Assembly (NCBI GenBank): GCA_965233665.1
Contig: CBDDTG010000009.1
Location: forward strand, 10,851 to 74,850
DNA length: 64,000 nt
Origin: Bacterioplanes sp965233665
GTDB taxonomy: Bacteria > Pseudomonadota > Gammaproteobacteria > Pseudomonadales > Oceanobacteraceae
Reading direction: 5' to 3'
Under the pieces are notes generated by a model. It was not told the DNA's origin. It saw only the letters and a list, made by a program, of their open reading frames with translations, and searched no databases. Below, piece by piece: positions 52,301 to 60,610 of the stretch; within the stretch, counting starts at the first letter, position 1; every line of letters begins with the position of its first letter. Made by a program: the position numbers and the translations under genes.

Positions 52301-55300
52301 TACAAACGGGTGGCAGCCTCTCTGCGCAAGCTTGCCAAGGGGGCGGGCGAGGATAAGCGTATAGCTCTAAGTGAACGAGCACGCCAAAACATCATGGACT
52401 TTGCTGCACAGCATGGCACAAGTTATTCCACACTCACGGATATAACTAGGAAGCGCAAACGGCTAGAGCGCATGGGCATAACGAGCTTGCCTTCTTTGCG
52501 TGCTGCCCTAGTTGAGTTCATAAACCTGAAGAGCAGTATCGACAGCCCTAGGAAGAGAAACCGGCTATCCGATATGGAGCAAGGCCTGCAACGGACCATG
52601 CTGGGCAATCGAAAGGCTTTTAATGATTTCTTTCCCACGCCTGATGAAACGGCTAACGAGGTTGTTGAGCTGGCCGACATTGAGCCTGGAATGGAGGTGC
52701 TGGAGCCTTCTGCTGGCAATGGCATGCTGGCTGACGCAATCAGGGAAAGAGGTGGCAATGTCGATGCGGTGGAAATGGCTAGTCAGTTACGGGATATCCT
52801 GCGGGAAAAGGGGCACAACCTAGTCGGTAATGACTTCCTCGAAATGACACCTGACAAACAATACGACCGTATTGTGATGAACCCGCCGTTCAGTAGGAAT
52901 CAGGATATCGAGCATGTTAATCATGCCTACTCAATGTTGAGACCAGGGGGGCGCTTGGTCGCCATCGTGAGCAGCATGACCGGCGACAGGTTGGACAGAA
53001 AGAACAAGGACTTTCGTGATTTCCTAAACACCATTGATGCTGAAGAGCAGCTCCTGCCGTCAGATGCCTTTAAGTCATCTATGAACCCTACAGGTGTTAG
53101 TACAAAGGTGCTTATTATCGATAAGCCGGCGAGCAAGGCGGAGGGTGATGGATCAGATCAGTCAGAGTCTGATCAATCCCCGATTATGGCCAGCCTTGGT
53201 GATTCCGCCGATTCCGCTGCCGCTACCGTTGCTGAGGTAGAAGAGTGGATCGCCAGCACAGAAGCCGACCTGAAAACAAAAACCAACGTCGTGCAATCCA
53301 TGAAGGACTTGCCGGAAGACGTGCGCAGCCGCCTGCCAATGGCGGCGCAAATTTATGGCGTCGAAGGTGCGTTCGATTTCTTTACCGGCGATACCTGGCT
53401 GGTGGCAGACCACATCAGCAGTCAACAGCAGGCCATCGAGGTCATCTTGCATGAGGAGGTGGGCCATGGTGGTGTCATTGCCTTCCTGAAGAACCGAGAA
53501 AAGCAGGGTGCTCAGACCTTTTATGATGCGCTGGATTCAATCTACAAAGGCGTAGGGCGCAAAGGCATAGACCGCTACGTTCGCCGCTACAGCTTTGACT
53601 ACAGCAACGAGAGTATGCGCCGGCAGGCAGTGTTGGAATACATTGCCCACATGGCCGAGAAAGGCCACAAAACCACCTTAGTGCACCGAGTGGTGTCTGC
53701 GCTCAAACAGTTGCTGCGTCGTTGGTTCCCGTCGATTCCATGGACTGACACAGACACGCTGGCGCTGATTGAGAAAGGTCGCCAGCACCTACGCAAGCAT
53801 GGTCCGCAGCCAGTGGCGAAACGTCCAGAAGAGGCCGAAGCCAGTGCACGCCTGGGTGGTACCGCCTTAGCCCGAATAGTGAGCCGCCCGCTGGCATCCG
53901 AACGCTTTGACGACCTGAGCGACATTCAGCGTGCGGCCATGGCCAAAACAGAACGCCCAACTGTTCGCCAGGGCGTAGCCATGAAACTGCGAGAGGTCAT
54001 GCACCGATGGCGCACCAAAGTCAGGCAAGGCGCTATCGATCGCTTCGCTTCTTTGCTGGAGTTGGACAAGCAGTTGCTAAATGGCGATCCCACCAGTGAA
54101 GAAAATATCGCTCAGTCATCCTGGGTGCGTGCGCGCATGAGCAACGTTGCCTCGGGTGCCGTGTCAGCCATGATGAATGCTGGCCGTATCCACCTGAACA
54201 AGGAAGGAGTCATCGATGTACGCAAGGACACGAGCGGCCTGGTCTATTCACTGAAGAAGTTGGGCAACTCAGATGAGGTGAAGCGATTCTTTGACTGGAT
54301 TGCTGGCAACCGTGCCGAGCAGCTAATGAAGCAAGGGCGCGAGCACCTGTTCACCCCGGATGAGATTGAAGGCCTCAAGCAGTTGGACACTGGCACCTTG
54401 GAAGATGGTCGTAGCCGCGGCGATGTGTATCAGGAGGTGTACCAAGAGTTCGAGCAGTATCGCGACGACGTGCTGGCCATCGCCGAGAAGGCTGGCATGT
54501 TGAAGATGGCCGTGACCGAGGAGGATGCGCTACTGGCGATTGCCAAAGGCTCTGGTATCGGCAAAAAGGCGGCCAAATCATTGCGCGATGCGATCAAGCA
54601 AAACGACGCTGACGCCGTTGAAAAGGCACGCAACACCTTACGCGATCTGCTGGCAGATGCCGTGCCAGACTTTAATGAGCAGTTCGATACCCTGACAACC
54701 GACCAGCGTGACCTCTGGATGAATGAGTTTTATGTTCCCTTCTATCGCCAGCTGGAAGACGAGGAGAATGGCGACATAAAGGCGCAAGGCCCGCGCATGG
54801 TTAAAGGCCTGACGCGCCAAGAAACCTACAAAAAGTTGAAAGGCGGTACGCAGCCCCTAAATGACCTGCTGGAGAACACCATAATGAACTTCCACCACCT
54901 GGTGGACGCCAGCATGAAAAACCTAGCTGCACGCCAGGCGCTGAGCAATGCAGCAAAACTTGATGTGGCCAAGCCAGTGCCGGCGGCACGCCGCAACACC
55001 AAAGCCAGCACCTACGTCATGATTGATGGCATGAAGCAGTGGTATGACATTGACGATCCGCTTGTATTTGAATCCCTCTCGGCGATGAATAATGCCGGTA
55101 TGAACGGTGCTGCCATGAAGGTAATGCGCGGCTTTAAGCGCATATTCACTCAAATGACCACGAGTACGCCTCAGTTCATTATCGCCAACTTGCTGCGCGA
55201 CTCACTGGCAGCTGTCTCTGTAACAGACATGGACTACAACGCCGCCAAGAATGTTGCTAAGGGCATGAAAGGCTTTGGGCTTCTGGACAGACACGGCTAT

Positions 55301-56758
55301 GAGCGAGCGCGACTGCTCGCCAGTGGCGGGGCGTTTAGCTTCGGGCACGTTTACGGCGAAGACGCCGACAGTATTCGCTACAGCATTGATGGCGAGCTGC
55401 GCAGCGCGGAAGTGGTGAAGGACCGAAGAACCTTTGCGCGCCTGGGTCTCAAACCATTCGCTGCAGCATGGGACCGCTGGATGGATGTAAACAATACGGC
55501 GGAGAATGCTAACCGGATGGCTGCATTTCAAACCAATGAGAAGAAGGGCAAAGGCACCTTATACAGTGCCTTCCAGGCGCGCGATCTGATGGACTTCTCT
55601 GGCATGGGTGCGTGGCCAGCGATTCGGTTTATGACGGACGTGGTGCCATTTTTGAATGCTCGCTTGCAAGGCTTGGACAAGCTGTATCGCTCTGGCATTA
55701 AGCCGTCGGCTAAGGTGGTGTGGAACCTCTTGGGCACCGGCAGCGCCAAACCGACCGTTTCAGAGAAGAAAGCGGCAGCCCGGTTTACCGCCGTTGTCGG
55801 CGCATTAACGCTGGCCACTGTGGCGCTGTACTTGCGCAACCGAGACGACGATGAGTTCAGACGCTTGCCGGATTGGATGCGGGACAGCTACTGGTGGATT
55901 CGAATCCCTGGCACCGACAGCGCCATCACTATTCCTAAGCCGTTTGAACAGGGCGCCATTGCCACGCTTGCCGAGCGGGTTACCGAACAGATGGTGGATG
56001 ACCAGGCCACCGGCAAGCTGTTCCGTGAGCGTCTGGGCCACATGCTGGGCAGCACCTTTTCCTTCAATCCAACCCCGCAAATTCTTTCACCTGTTCTGGA
56101 TGTGTACTCCAATAAAGACAGCTTCACTGGGCGCAACATCGAGCCGATAAGCATGCAGCGCCTGAGTCCGTCGAGGCGAGTCAAAGGCGATACCACCTTG
56201 GCTGCAGAGTGGTTTAGCCAGGGAATGGAATCGGCGCTAGGCCCAGACAGCAGCTATACACTTAGCCCGCTGCAGGTGGATCACATGATTGCAGGCTACT
56301 TTGGCCAAATGGGTGCGTGGTTGGTGGGCAGTGCTGACGTTCTGCGCTATGCCATTTCAGACACTGAGCGGCCTCAGAACCGGTTCTATGAGTATCAGCC
56401 AATTCGTCGCTTCTATAGCAACCTAGGCGACCCTAAAGCTGGCAAAGAAATGCAGCTGTTTTACGATGCGCTTCAGGCAACTCAGCGCCTGCACGCTGAC
56501 CTGAAGCAGTTGCGCGAAGAGAAGGCCATGCTTGAGGCAGCTGATTTTTACGAAAACAACAAAGACAAGCTTCAGCATCGACGAATGCTCAACCGCGTTG
56601 CGCGCAGATTATCTGAGATCAACAGCCGGATTCGACGCATTGAGAAAGATCCTGGCATGAGCTCAGAAGAAAAGCGCCGTGAAATCGATCTGCTCAAAGT
56701 GCGCCGCAACCAGATACTGGCCAAGGTAGATGATGAGGTGCGTGCGATTGCCGGCTAG
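46400..56758 (+). CDS. Giant polyvalent virion protein (3452 aa) with ParB-like, N6-methyltransferase and metallopeptidase-like regions
   Basis: The single uninterrupted frame makes up 19% of the prophage. Visible parts in order: Gly/Ala-rich membrane-active N-terminus (about 100-370); a DdrB/ParB-like domain (about 670-930, G-N-G-R-M-A-A-I-R-R); low-complexity linkers; small polyvalent-associated modules (about 1226-1270 and 1755-1815); a class I N6-adenine methyltransferase (about 2070-2250, L-E-P-S-A-G-N-G-M-L near 2101 and N-P-P-F near 2160); an H-E-E-V-G-H metallopeptidase-like motif (about 2351-2356); a long helical LPD-type region; a membrane helix near 3130; and a C-terminal coiled coil. 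Known polyvalent proteins enter the host with phage DNA and protect it or alter the cell. The usual HExxH spacing is enlarged by one, so protease activity is uncertain. Confidence 0.85.
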   Translation: MSQKPPSSLGLSPELIDQMARQAAIERRSQIARQRGEAAQTEKQPDNGQGFGGDMVDAAQYGLGQAVAGTAETVHQLTGSETAAGIRAGAQAWSESQVDQMSPEGREAFTAPIFESDEHGMGVQAGSGATNWKSWTLQATSLAGQIVPQVLGGSGLAKGGLTLAGKVVARSAMKKAVANGATKSEAVALAKDAVKGMVSKYQGKANVTGMTAMGAAMAGGMIGNEARDEVLAMTDQEMDESTEFSKLYYQFQDQHPGHSVDDLRNMAQKTLAERVASRVQSDPQLIATNLLLEATAGKYLDNLLRGVGTGSRITNAGRQALAQGGTEGLQGANEGYVVNQAMIEEGADADRNPWHGVAAQGANEAAIGGLVGGMAGAIRKGEPARASNADANAGTTAEAESATTESVAQQTGQPSNEPQPTAQPSLEEVVAQIKSERGQYRGIDDDIRIAERMGFADEAARLRAAKRNFEVAADLTAEGDVESATRFRERGMGIYRDVMEETAPNYKGSLPAEYVAVGEFIARAEQLPAPMERQGEVFEPEVAKLGHSTQGIPASVDAPFYMDTTNEAKAARQQTETAFTQQQGQQPGVRQPVYPVSERTTIREDIELVDTVPPVAEMEEIQQAALPPGGTIYAGQDRSQAEQARQRTEAAFTEQQGEQPGTYDMTPANDGSKALQRLTEAIARVQNVDSRDVMIKGQRGRKGRIKVNDDYQPVTFKLVDLSDNPDLKPTIGTGSNQPRDRSRAASTLQIAQIARNLDFNELGESPRMSGGAPTLAREGLLIGGNGRMAAIRRAYDQGTADNYRAELSRRAREFGLNPNDVDKMKQPALVRQLDNDVDVVRSAIESNNSGTMAMSPLEQAAADSKLVGKIPSLTLKENGLIDWEDADNRPVLRSFIAALPDSEQNALLDRGGQATPEARRRFVRMLMYRAYGQSQTLNNLIEDTSDDASRNLIGALETLAPRIALVNQQVQDGELHPINLSDHVVEAVELLESMRANGRVVSEYVKQLDMVSITDDVTNAIAQQLEENIRSKQAIANQISSYYDGLEAAGNPNQGSLFAVEPPTLESLAGINNGSNEQETADTGNAGQAGSSAERAPALEEAQSGDNREQPNAASTTEGADSRAEDEELLSTYDEDELRERDEQAQQHKQEGHEQSRQAEAKAKADAELNDFRLQGSDSEADVAASYGQDDLLNAPPEPEPQTTNAEATQTPANAGVSFSEAQEKPIIRNQAGNPFKTRGAARAQLRKHPGYEVVAVEGGFELHPAPEGDANQPANGDMAQPPRINATDFNDDFSADMNDELAGEAKPAYQETEPKAYPDGVDPETVRKLKSAAEYAKARYDDLAAELDNLAKQAREIPSWTETGRNNRSKSLGQQIDRNTRKQEAVWKKMEEAKKEWRKAESIAKSYAAGTAHENGMPKSRKAAEKSANDEYAEFIKSRVGKGDTVFLSPAGRNFVVQKLNRTTVALEPYGTKFDYLSIIPLNGRGEPSSSKELKAQLAEWREAKEASSVPAQDATFDAPQVPVAEAQEQQNNRNQLEDKPSEVHVDVSPHEATNTLMRRLNGGEAVPIRTVLEVFESVVADPDATKAALSKLTRPELAKFVRGHVYSDTKKNQLTRMAFDGLIQGFRFIGNDSGVISWSYGDDVVRLTRDHLESLSDKDIAEYAAKRKAMIDSQIEARNEQAGRLKNPQTLEDYRRLIQIKGIDTLSAEQRANFDRLTAEKALEESPKQDVQKGLGSDGEIQTGEPEEGRNTKTGETIFNVKVIDRLGTEKFKKAAAFARRLKGGYWKGNFYFPSAEVAQQFRNWLNGQDIDLTELTTKRQIEKKARTAARLQQMADRMKAAAEADLNAHRKTNTIRRADMAAGAAAKAEQAMVIAEVLRRVANGEAPLLRKMTEKVQAELLSSYAGSLVYGAPSELISLDNNGKRFFKPEVTPEEMVASAEMPLDYMHADSLEYVARDMEGVKGYKRVAASLRKLAKGAGEDKRIALSERARQNIMDFAAQHGTSYSTLTDITRKRKRLERMGITSLPSLRAALVEFINLKSSIDSPRKRNRLSDMEQGLQRTMLGNRKAFNDFFPTPDETANEVVELADIEPGMEVLEPSAGNGMLADAIRERGGNVDAVEMASQLRDILREKGHNLVGNDFLEMTPDKQYDRIVMNPPFSRNQDIEHVNHAYSMLRPGGRLVAIVSSMTGDRLDRKNKDFRDFLNTIDAEEQLLPSDAFKSSMNPTGVSTKVLIIDKPASKAEGDGSDQSESDQSPIMASLGDSADSAAATVAEVEEWIASTEADLKTKTNVVQSMKDLPEDVRSRLPMAAQIYGVEGAFDFFTGDTWLVADHISSQQQAIEVILHEEVGHGGVIAFLKNREKQGAQTFYDALDSIYKGVGRKGIDRYVRRYSFDYSNESMRRQAVLEYIAHMAEKGHKTTLVHRVVSALKQLLRRWFPSIPWTDTDTLALIEKGRQHLRKHGPQPVAKRPEEAEASARLGGTALARIVSRPLASERFDDLSDIQRAAMAKTERPTVRQGVAMKLREVMHRWRTKVRQGAIDRFASLLELDKQLLNGDPTSEENIAQSSWVRARMSNVASGAVSAMMNAGRIHLNKEGVIDVRKDTSGLVYSLKKLGNSDEVKRFFDWIAGNRAEQLMKQGREHLFTPDEIEGLKQLDTGTLEDGRSRGDVYQEVYQEFEQYRDDVLAIAEKAGMLKMAVTEEDALLAIAKGSGIGKKAAKSLRDAIKQNDADAVEKARNTLRDLLADAVPDFNEQFDTLTTDQRDLWMNEFYVPFYRQLEDEENGDIKAQGPRMVKGLTRQETYKKLKGGTQPLNDLLENTIMNFHHLVDASMKNLAARQALSNAAKLDVAKPVPAARRNTKASTYVMIDGMKQWYDIDDPLVFESLSAMNNAGMNGAAMKVMRGFKRIFTQMTTSTPQFIIANLLRDSLAAVSVTDMDYNAAKNVAKGMKGFGLLDRHGYERARLLASGGAFSFGHVYGEDADSIRYSIDGELRSAEVVKDRRTFARLGLKPFAAAWDRWMDVNNTAENANRMAAFQTNEKKGKGTLYSAFQARDLMDFSGMGAWPAIRFMTDVVPFLNARLQGLDKLYRSGIKPSAKVVWNLLGTGSAKPTVSEKKAAARFTAVVGALTLATVALYLRNRDDDEFRRLPDWMRDSYWWIRIPGTDSAITIPKPFEQGAIATLAERVTEQMVDDQATGKLFRERLGHMLGSTFSFNPTPQILSPVLDVYSNKDSFTGRNIEPISMQRLSPSRRVKGDTTLAAEWFSQGMESALGPDSSYTLSPLQVDHMIAGYFGQMGAWLVGSADVLRYAISDTERPQNRFYEYQPIRRFYSNLGDPKAGKEMQLFYDALQATQRLHADLKQLREEKAMLEAADFYENNKDKLQHRRMLNRVARRLSEINSRIRRIEKDPGMSSEEKRREIDLLKVRRNQILAKVDDEVRAIAG

Positions 56759-56762
56759 CGCT

Positions 56763-56996
56763 TTAGCTCTTGATGCCCAGCATGGAAAACACAACGACTA
56801 GGATGATTAGTCCAGGGTGTGCCAGCAAGAGTGCGCACAGCAGCAGAAAGCCTGGGATGCCGACCCAGCCAATTAGCACAACCATGCCCCAGTGGTGATG
56901 TCGGCTATGGAAGGTAGAAAACGTCACCACCATCCCCACCAGTAATAACGCAACCGCCACTGCAATGCCTTCAGCAATAGTAGGATTTTCAATCAT
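56763..56996 (-). CDS. Small hydrophobic membrane protein, cargo gene
   Basis: The 77-residue protein has about three hydrophobic helices with a His-rich link (H-S-R-H-H-H-W). It is transcribed against the virion operon and converges with the giant gene. A superinfection-exclusion role is a common theme for such genes, but nothing here proves it. Confidence 0.65.
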   Translation of the reverse strand: MIENPTIAEGIAVAVALLLVGMVVTFSTFHSRHHHWGMVVLIGWVGIPGFLLLCALLLAHPGLIILVVVFSMLGIKS

Positions 56997-57097
56997 CCAG
57001 ATACCTTACTAACCATTTTGTATATTGGAAGGGCCTTCAACGGACGATAGTATCGACATAGGCTGAGCAATGACGCTCAGCTATGCAGGAGAATAGG

Positions 57098-57571
57098 ATG
57101 AAAGCACTAATCATAGGGGCGGCACTGGCCGTGATGATGACAGGATGTGGCGGCGGGGGCGGTGGATCGTCCGACGGCCGTGGCGATACTGGAGGCCCAG
57201 CGCCTGAGAATCCAGGCAGCGGAGGGGATGCATCAGCGCCCTCCAATCCGGGCGACACAAGTTCAGAAAAAACGCTCTTTAGCGAGTGGGCTGCTCCAGA
57301 TGGGAAGACGCTGGACCTTAGCGCTGGAGAGCTCAACGCCGACATGGATTACACCAAAGAGTTTGTGACGGGCGAGCAGTGCGGTTGCGACTTGCAGTTT
57401 AATGGAGATGGCATCCGCGCCAGTTATGTACTCAATAGCTGTGTGTTTGTACCAAGCTCAGGCTCCTCTGACCCGGGCTGCGACGCACAGAATCATGTAG
57501 GCACATATTGGGTTGAAGATAGCCAGCTGACTATGTGCGACAGTGGCCAAAACTGCACCACGTTTCAGTAG
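57098..57571 (+). CDS. Secreted lipoprotein, probable lysogenic-conversion gene
   Basis: The 157-residue protein starts at ATG 57098 (AGGAG 6 bases upstream). It has a signal peptide ending in the lipobox M-T-G-C, followed by a Gly run, a Pro/Gly/Ser linker and a compact beta-rich domain (about 60-157) with six or more Cys. It should sit in the outer membrane of the lysogen, where it could alter surface properties. It converges with the XRE gene. Confidence 0.8.
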   Translation: MKALIIGAALAVMMTGCGGGGGGSSDGRGDTGGPAPENPGSGGDASAPSNPGDTSSEKTLFSEWAAPDGKTLDLSAGELNADMDYTKEFVTGEQCGCDLQFNGDGIRASYVLNSCVFVPSSGSSDPGCDAQNHVGTYWVEDSQLTMCDSGQNCTTFQ

Positions 57572-58018
57572 TCACCTAATCGACTTCAACAGTTGAAGCA
57601 GTGCAGACCGTGTGGCTGGTGTCAGCTTATCAGCCACACGATTAAACTCTTTTCTAAGTTCGTCATTTTGACTGACTGCGGCTTTTTGCTCTGCAGCGAC
57701 CGTCAAGCTTCCGAGCTGCCCAATATCCTTCCTGTGCCGAATCACAGTGCCTCCTTCTGATCCATAAAAAAGCCAGTACCCGGTTACCCCAAGCGGATAG
57801 AGCATAACGCGATACAGCTCAGGGTGTGGATAGCGGCGCCCGCTCTTTTCACGTGCAGTGCCTATTCGCTCCCAGGAATAGTAGGTCTGTACATCAATGG
57901 TCTTTAGCTGTCTCGCAATTAAGTATCCATTCAAGTAGTCCGTCATCCATGCCGCTGACAGCCGGGCCTGCTTGCGCGCGTCGCGCAGCCGACCACCAAA
58001 CGACAACAGGTTGGTCAT
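57572..58018 (-). CDS. XRE-like transcriptional regulator
   Basis: The 148-residue protein has an N-terminal extended XRE-type domain (F-G-G-R-L-R-D-A-R-K-Q-A-R-L-S, then T-Y-Y-S-W-E-R) and a helical C-terminus. It is separate from the CI/Cro switch. It is divergent from the small gene at 58160, over a 141-bp AT-rich region that probably holds its operators. Confidence 0.7.
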   Translation of the reverse strand: MTNLLSFGGRLRDARKQARLSAAWMTDYLNGYLIARQLKTIDVQTYYSWERIGTAREKSGRRYPHPELYRVMLYPLGVTGYWLFYGSEGGTVIRHRKDIGQLGSLTVAAEQKAAVSQNDELRKEFNRVADKLTPATRSALLQLLKSIR

Positions 58019-58159
58019 AGCGTGTTTTTCTCAATAAGTCTGACTCTATTAGTCAAATTTTCTCGGATTGACGGATAGAGATAAACACTCGTTAAGTAAC
58101 GATTTACTTGATCCTTTTGTCAGGTAGTCTGCGTACGTCCGTTCAAAAAGGAGAAAAAC

Positions 58160-58366
58160 ATGGAATTGCTGGCGTTGAACGAAGATGGATTGCTGGTGAG
58201 GCTGCCGGATAAAAGCAAGCCAGTGTCAATCGAACTGCCCGATATTGATCACACTCTGCCCATCATCAGGCACCGCTTGAGCTTTGAGCTAGGAGTATTG
58301 GTCGGTGGATACAGAGCGCGAGAGCTGTCGAAGCCATGCCTCTGTTGTGGCTGTTTGATCGCATAG
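58160..58366 (+). CDS. Small hypothetical protein with C-terminal Cys motif
   Basis: The 68-residue product has AGGAG 6 bases before the ATG and a terminator right after it. It reads I-E-L-P-D-I-D-H-T-L-P-I-I-R and ends P-C-L-C-C-G-C-L-I-A. It is divergent from the XRE gene and may be regulated by it. No family is recognised. Confidence 0.6.
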   Translation: MELLALNEDGLLVRLPDKSKPVSIELPDIDHTLPIIRHRLSFELGVLVGGYRARELSKPCLCCGCLIA

Positions 58367-58369
58367 ACT

Positions 58370-58390
58370 GACTCGCTTCGGCGAGTCTTT
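58370..58390 (+). terminator. Terminator after the gene at 58160
   Basis: GACTCGC and GCGAGTC form a 7-bp stem with a TTCG tetraloop, followed by TTT. It begins 4 bases past the stop codon. Confidence 0.8.
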
Positions 58391-58460
58391 GAGTGAAAAT
58401 ATATATTTTTCTGCAAATTTATATATGAAGTAAAACAACAGATTGCGGCCGTAATGTTGT

Positions 58461-58616
58461 TTAAATTTCGACCTTGTTCTCTATCCAGGCTTTTATAAGC
58501 TGCTCGACGACGTACTCTTTTTTGACGCCATGTGCTTTGCACTTTGAATCAAACTTGCCTTTGATTTCTTTGTCGACGCGAGCGAACAGCCGTTTCTTGT
58601 CGTCTTCCATTTTCAT
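58461..58616 (-). CDS. Ribbon-helix-helix DNA-binding protein
   Basis: The 51-residue protein starts at ATG 58616 (or 58610). R-L-F-A-R-V-D forms the DNA-reading strand and the following two helices (K-G-K-F-D-S-K-C-K-A-H and E-Y-V-V-E-Q-L-I-K-A-W) complete an Arc/ParD-like fold. There is no toxin gene beside it, so a stand-alone regulator is more likely than an antitoxin. No clear ribosome site is seen. Confidence 0.65.
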   Translation of the reverse strand: MKMEDDKKRLFARVDKEIKGKFDSKCKAHGVKKEYVVEQLIKAWIENKVEI

Positions 58617-58785
58617 TGCCCGCGATGATAGCGATAACGCAATGATGGCGCACCTAGCAAGAGTAATCGCGGGGCGGGGGAGGGGCTGCGTCGTGTTACG
58701 GATAGCTACCTTCCTTGGTAACAATTTTTTGGCTTGATCGTATCAGCCCCCGATATTATTGGAGCGTCGACTTCATTGAGGCTGG

Positions 58786-59073
58786 TTATCGGCCGCTTCC
58801 ATTGCGATATACAGTGTATGTTTTATGAGCAAACATCGCGGCGCCCAAAAAGAAAAGCAAGGGTATCGAATACAGAACCCATGACGGTTTTTCAAGGGCG
58901 GCCAGTATTGGCTGGTCTGCGAGACGGGCTACAAGTGAGTTCGCCAAGCCAAAGGACATATAAGATAGAAACACGAGAAGCAGTGATACAACTGCTCCAA
59001 CTTGCCAAATGTAGCCAGTAAGCTCAAACAGGCCTTCGGTTAGCTTTTCCGTAATTGAGTTTCTGCGTGCCAT
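58786..59073 (-). CDS. Small two-helix membrane protein
   Basis: ATG 59073 has AAGGA about 6-8 bases upstream, giving 95 residues. Two hydrophobic segments (about 24-45 and 65-83) flank a short loop, with a basic start and tail. It is a cargo-type gene of unknown role. Confidence 0.65.
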   Translation of the reverse strand: MARRNSITEKLTEGLFELTGYIWQVGAVVSLLLVFLSYMSFGLANSLVARLADQPILAALEKPSWVLYSIPLLFFLGAAMFAHKTYTVYRNGSGR

Positions 59074-59202
59074 GGATTTTCCTTTTGGTTGTTTTGCTGC
59101 ATCCAGTGCTTTTGGTTGCTGTGTGCTGCTCGGCGATCTGGCTAAGCTTAAAGCCAATGGCAGCCAGTGCCAACTGACGAGTCGGCCTGTTGAATGCAAC
59201 AA

Positions 59203-59510
59203 AGCCTTGCTTGTGCCATCGGGCGCGGATGGTTTGTTTTGCGGGCTAATACTTGCTCATCACTTGCGCTGTTCGTCTATGCAGCATGTGTGAGATGGGT
59301 TAGTTTTTCACCAACCGGAGCAAGATAGGCAGGATGCTGGGCTTTATGACGTTTTCAGGAGAATGCTGTTCACTGGCGCGCCTTGCCAGGGAGATCATAA
59401 GTGGCAAATGAGCTTCCTATCTAGTTAGGAGAGGTTGGGGCTAGCCCTGCTTAGCCCCGCAGTGAGTGGTTGTTCGTTGATATGCTAGTAACGCTCAAGT
59501 AGCCTTGGCG
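59203..59510. other. Gene-free stretch in the right cargo region
   Basis: About 310 bases between two leftward membrane-protein genes. I see no frame with a start site and no clear hairpin terminator. Confidence 0.5.
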
Positions 59511-60314
59511 CTAGTTGTCCACTAAATTCTTCTTGTTGGAGTTTCTTTCGCCTTCGCTTTCACCGTTAAGCTCTGTTGATAAGCTCAGCAGCAGCTTCTT
59601 CAATGCCTCTGGTCTCCCAGTGAAGATTTGATATCCGCCAATCGCAAGAGAAAGAAATACCGCAAATATCGAAATCCAGAATGACATTTTCGAGTCAGAA
59701 AGGTACTCGTCAACTAGCAGGTTTTTTTGGTGTAGCTCATCAGCAAGCTTATTAACATCATTTGAAATTTTTGTATAATCGCTACCAGTCTTTATTCTAA
59801 GGTTCTCAAAATAATCCTTTTGACCAACTTGTAACTTATCAAAAGGATTAACCTCATCATGCTCTTGCATGATGAGGTCAAGTTTTGGCAGTAATTCTGT
59901 GCTATTTGCTCTGAATGCTTCTAATCTAATATCTTCAAGCACATAAGATAGTGCAATGCCTTTAGGGTAGTAAGCCTCTTTAGAGCTGAGCATTAGGTTT
60001 AGTGTGCTAGTTTTGGGTTGATTCTCCAATGCCTGCTTGATAGCTCTTAGGTCACCACCATTTGATATGATAGAAGATATGTCCTTTTGAGCTTCTTTTT
60101 TCTCAATAAACTTGCCATTTTCCTGGCGAATCATTGTGATAATGAGAACTGTTAACGCAACGTTAAGTACAACCAATAGTGTGCTTGCTCTACTCTTCCG
60201 GATTTTTTGCTCTTCAGCCATCGCATGTTGAACCAGCGCTTCTCGGAACCTGCGCCTTTCTGAGTCTCTTAGGGTTTTAGAATATTCCGTATCTTCTTTT
60301 TTGTTGTTTTCCAT
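59511..60314 (-). CDS. AT-rich two-helix membrane protein of unknown function
   Basis: The 267-residue protein has a charged helical N-terminus, a membrane helix (about 44-64), a helical domain (about 70-205) that probably lies in the periplasm, and a second membrane helix (about 208-228). Codons are clearly more AT-rich than in the phage core, suggesting recent gain. The position, next to attR among cargo genes, is common for defence or exclusion genes. No family is recognised. Confidence 0.7.
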   Translation of the reverse strand: MENNKKEDTEYSKTLRDSERRRFREALVQHAMAEEQKIRKSRASTLLVVLNVALTVLIITMIRQENGKFIEKKEAQKDISSIISNGGDLRAIKQALENQPKTSTLNLMLSSKEAYYPKGIALSYVLEDIRLEAFRANSTELLPKLDLIMQEHDEVNPFDKLQVGQKDYFENLRIKTGSDYTKISNDVNKLADELHQKNLLVDEYLSDSKMSFWISIFAVFLSLAIGGYQIFTGRPEALKKLLLSLSTELNGESEGERNSNKKNLVDN

Positions 60315-60610
60315 TCTGATTGTCTCAAATTTGAAATAGTAACTCTAAATATTAATGCTGTCGTGTCTGCCGTGCTAAATAAAACCATTCGAGGTGCTTT
60401 CGTTAGCAAATTGATGAATGGCTGTGCATCTTCTGCTCACATAGTCTTATGAGAACGCGTGCATTTTGGCACTCAAGTAAAAGGCCCTGATGGCTCAAAA
60501 GCCAAAGTGCTTATTTCTCGACAGACAAACAATTACTCCAAGGGTGGGGCGTGCAACTTAGCCAGAAATGTGTACCAATGCAGGGCGTTTTGGTGTAGGA
60601 CGAAGCAAAG

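Noticed and set aside
58461..58616. Toxin-antitoxin pair built on the ribbon-helix-helix protein
   Set aside because: No adjacent toxin-like gene is found on either side; a stand-alone regulator is the simpler reading.
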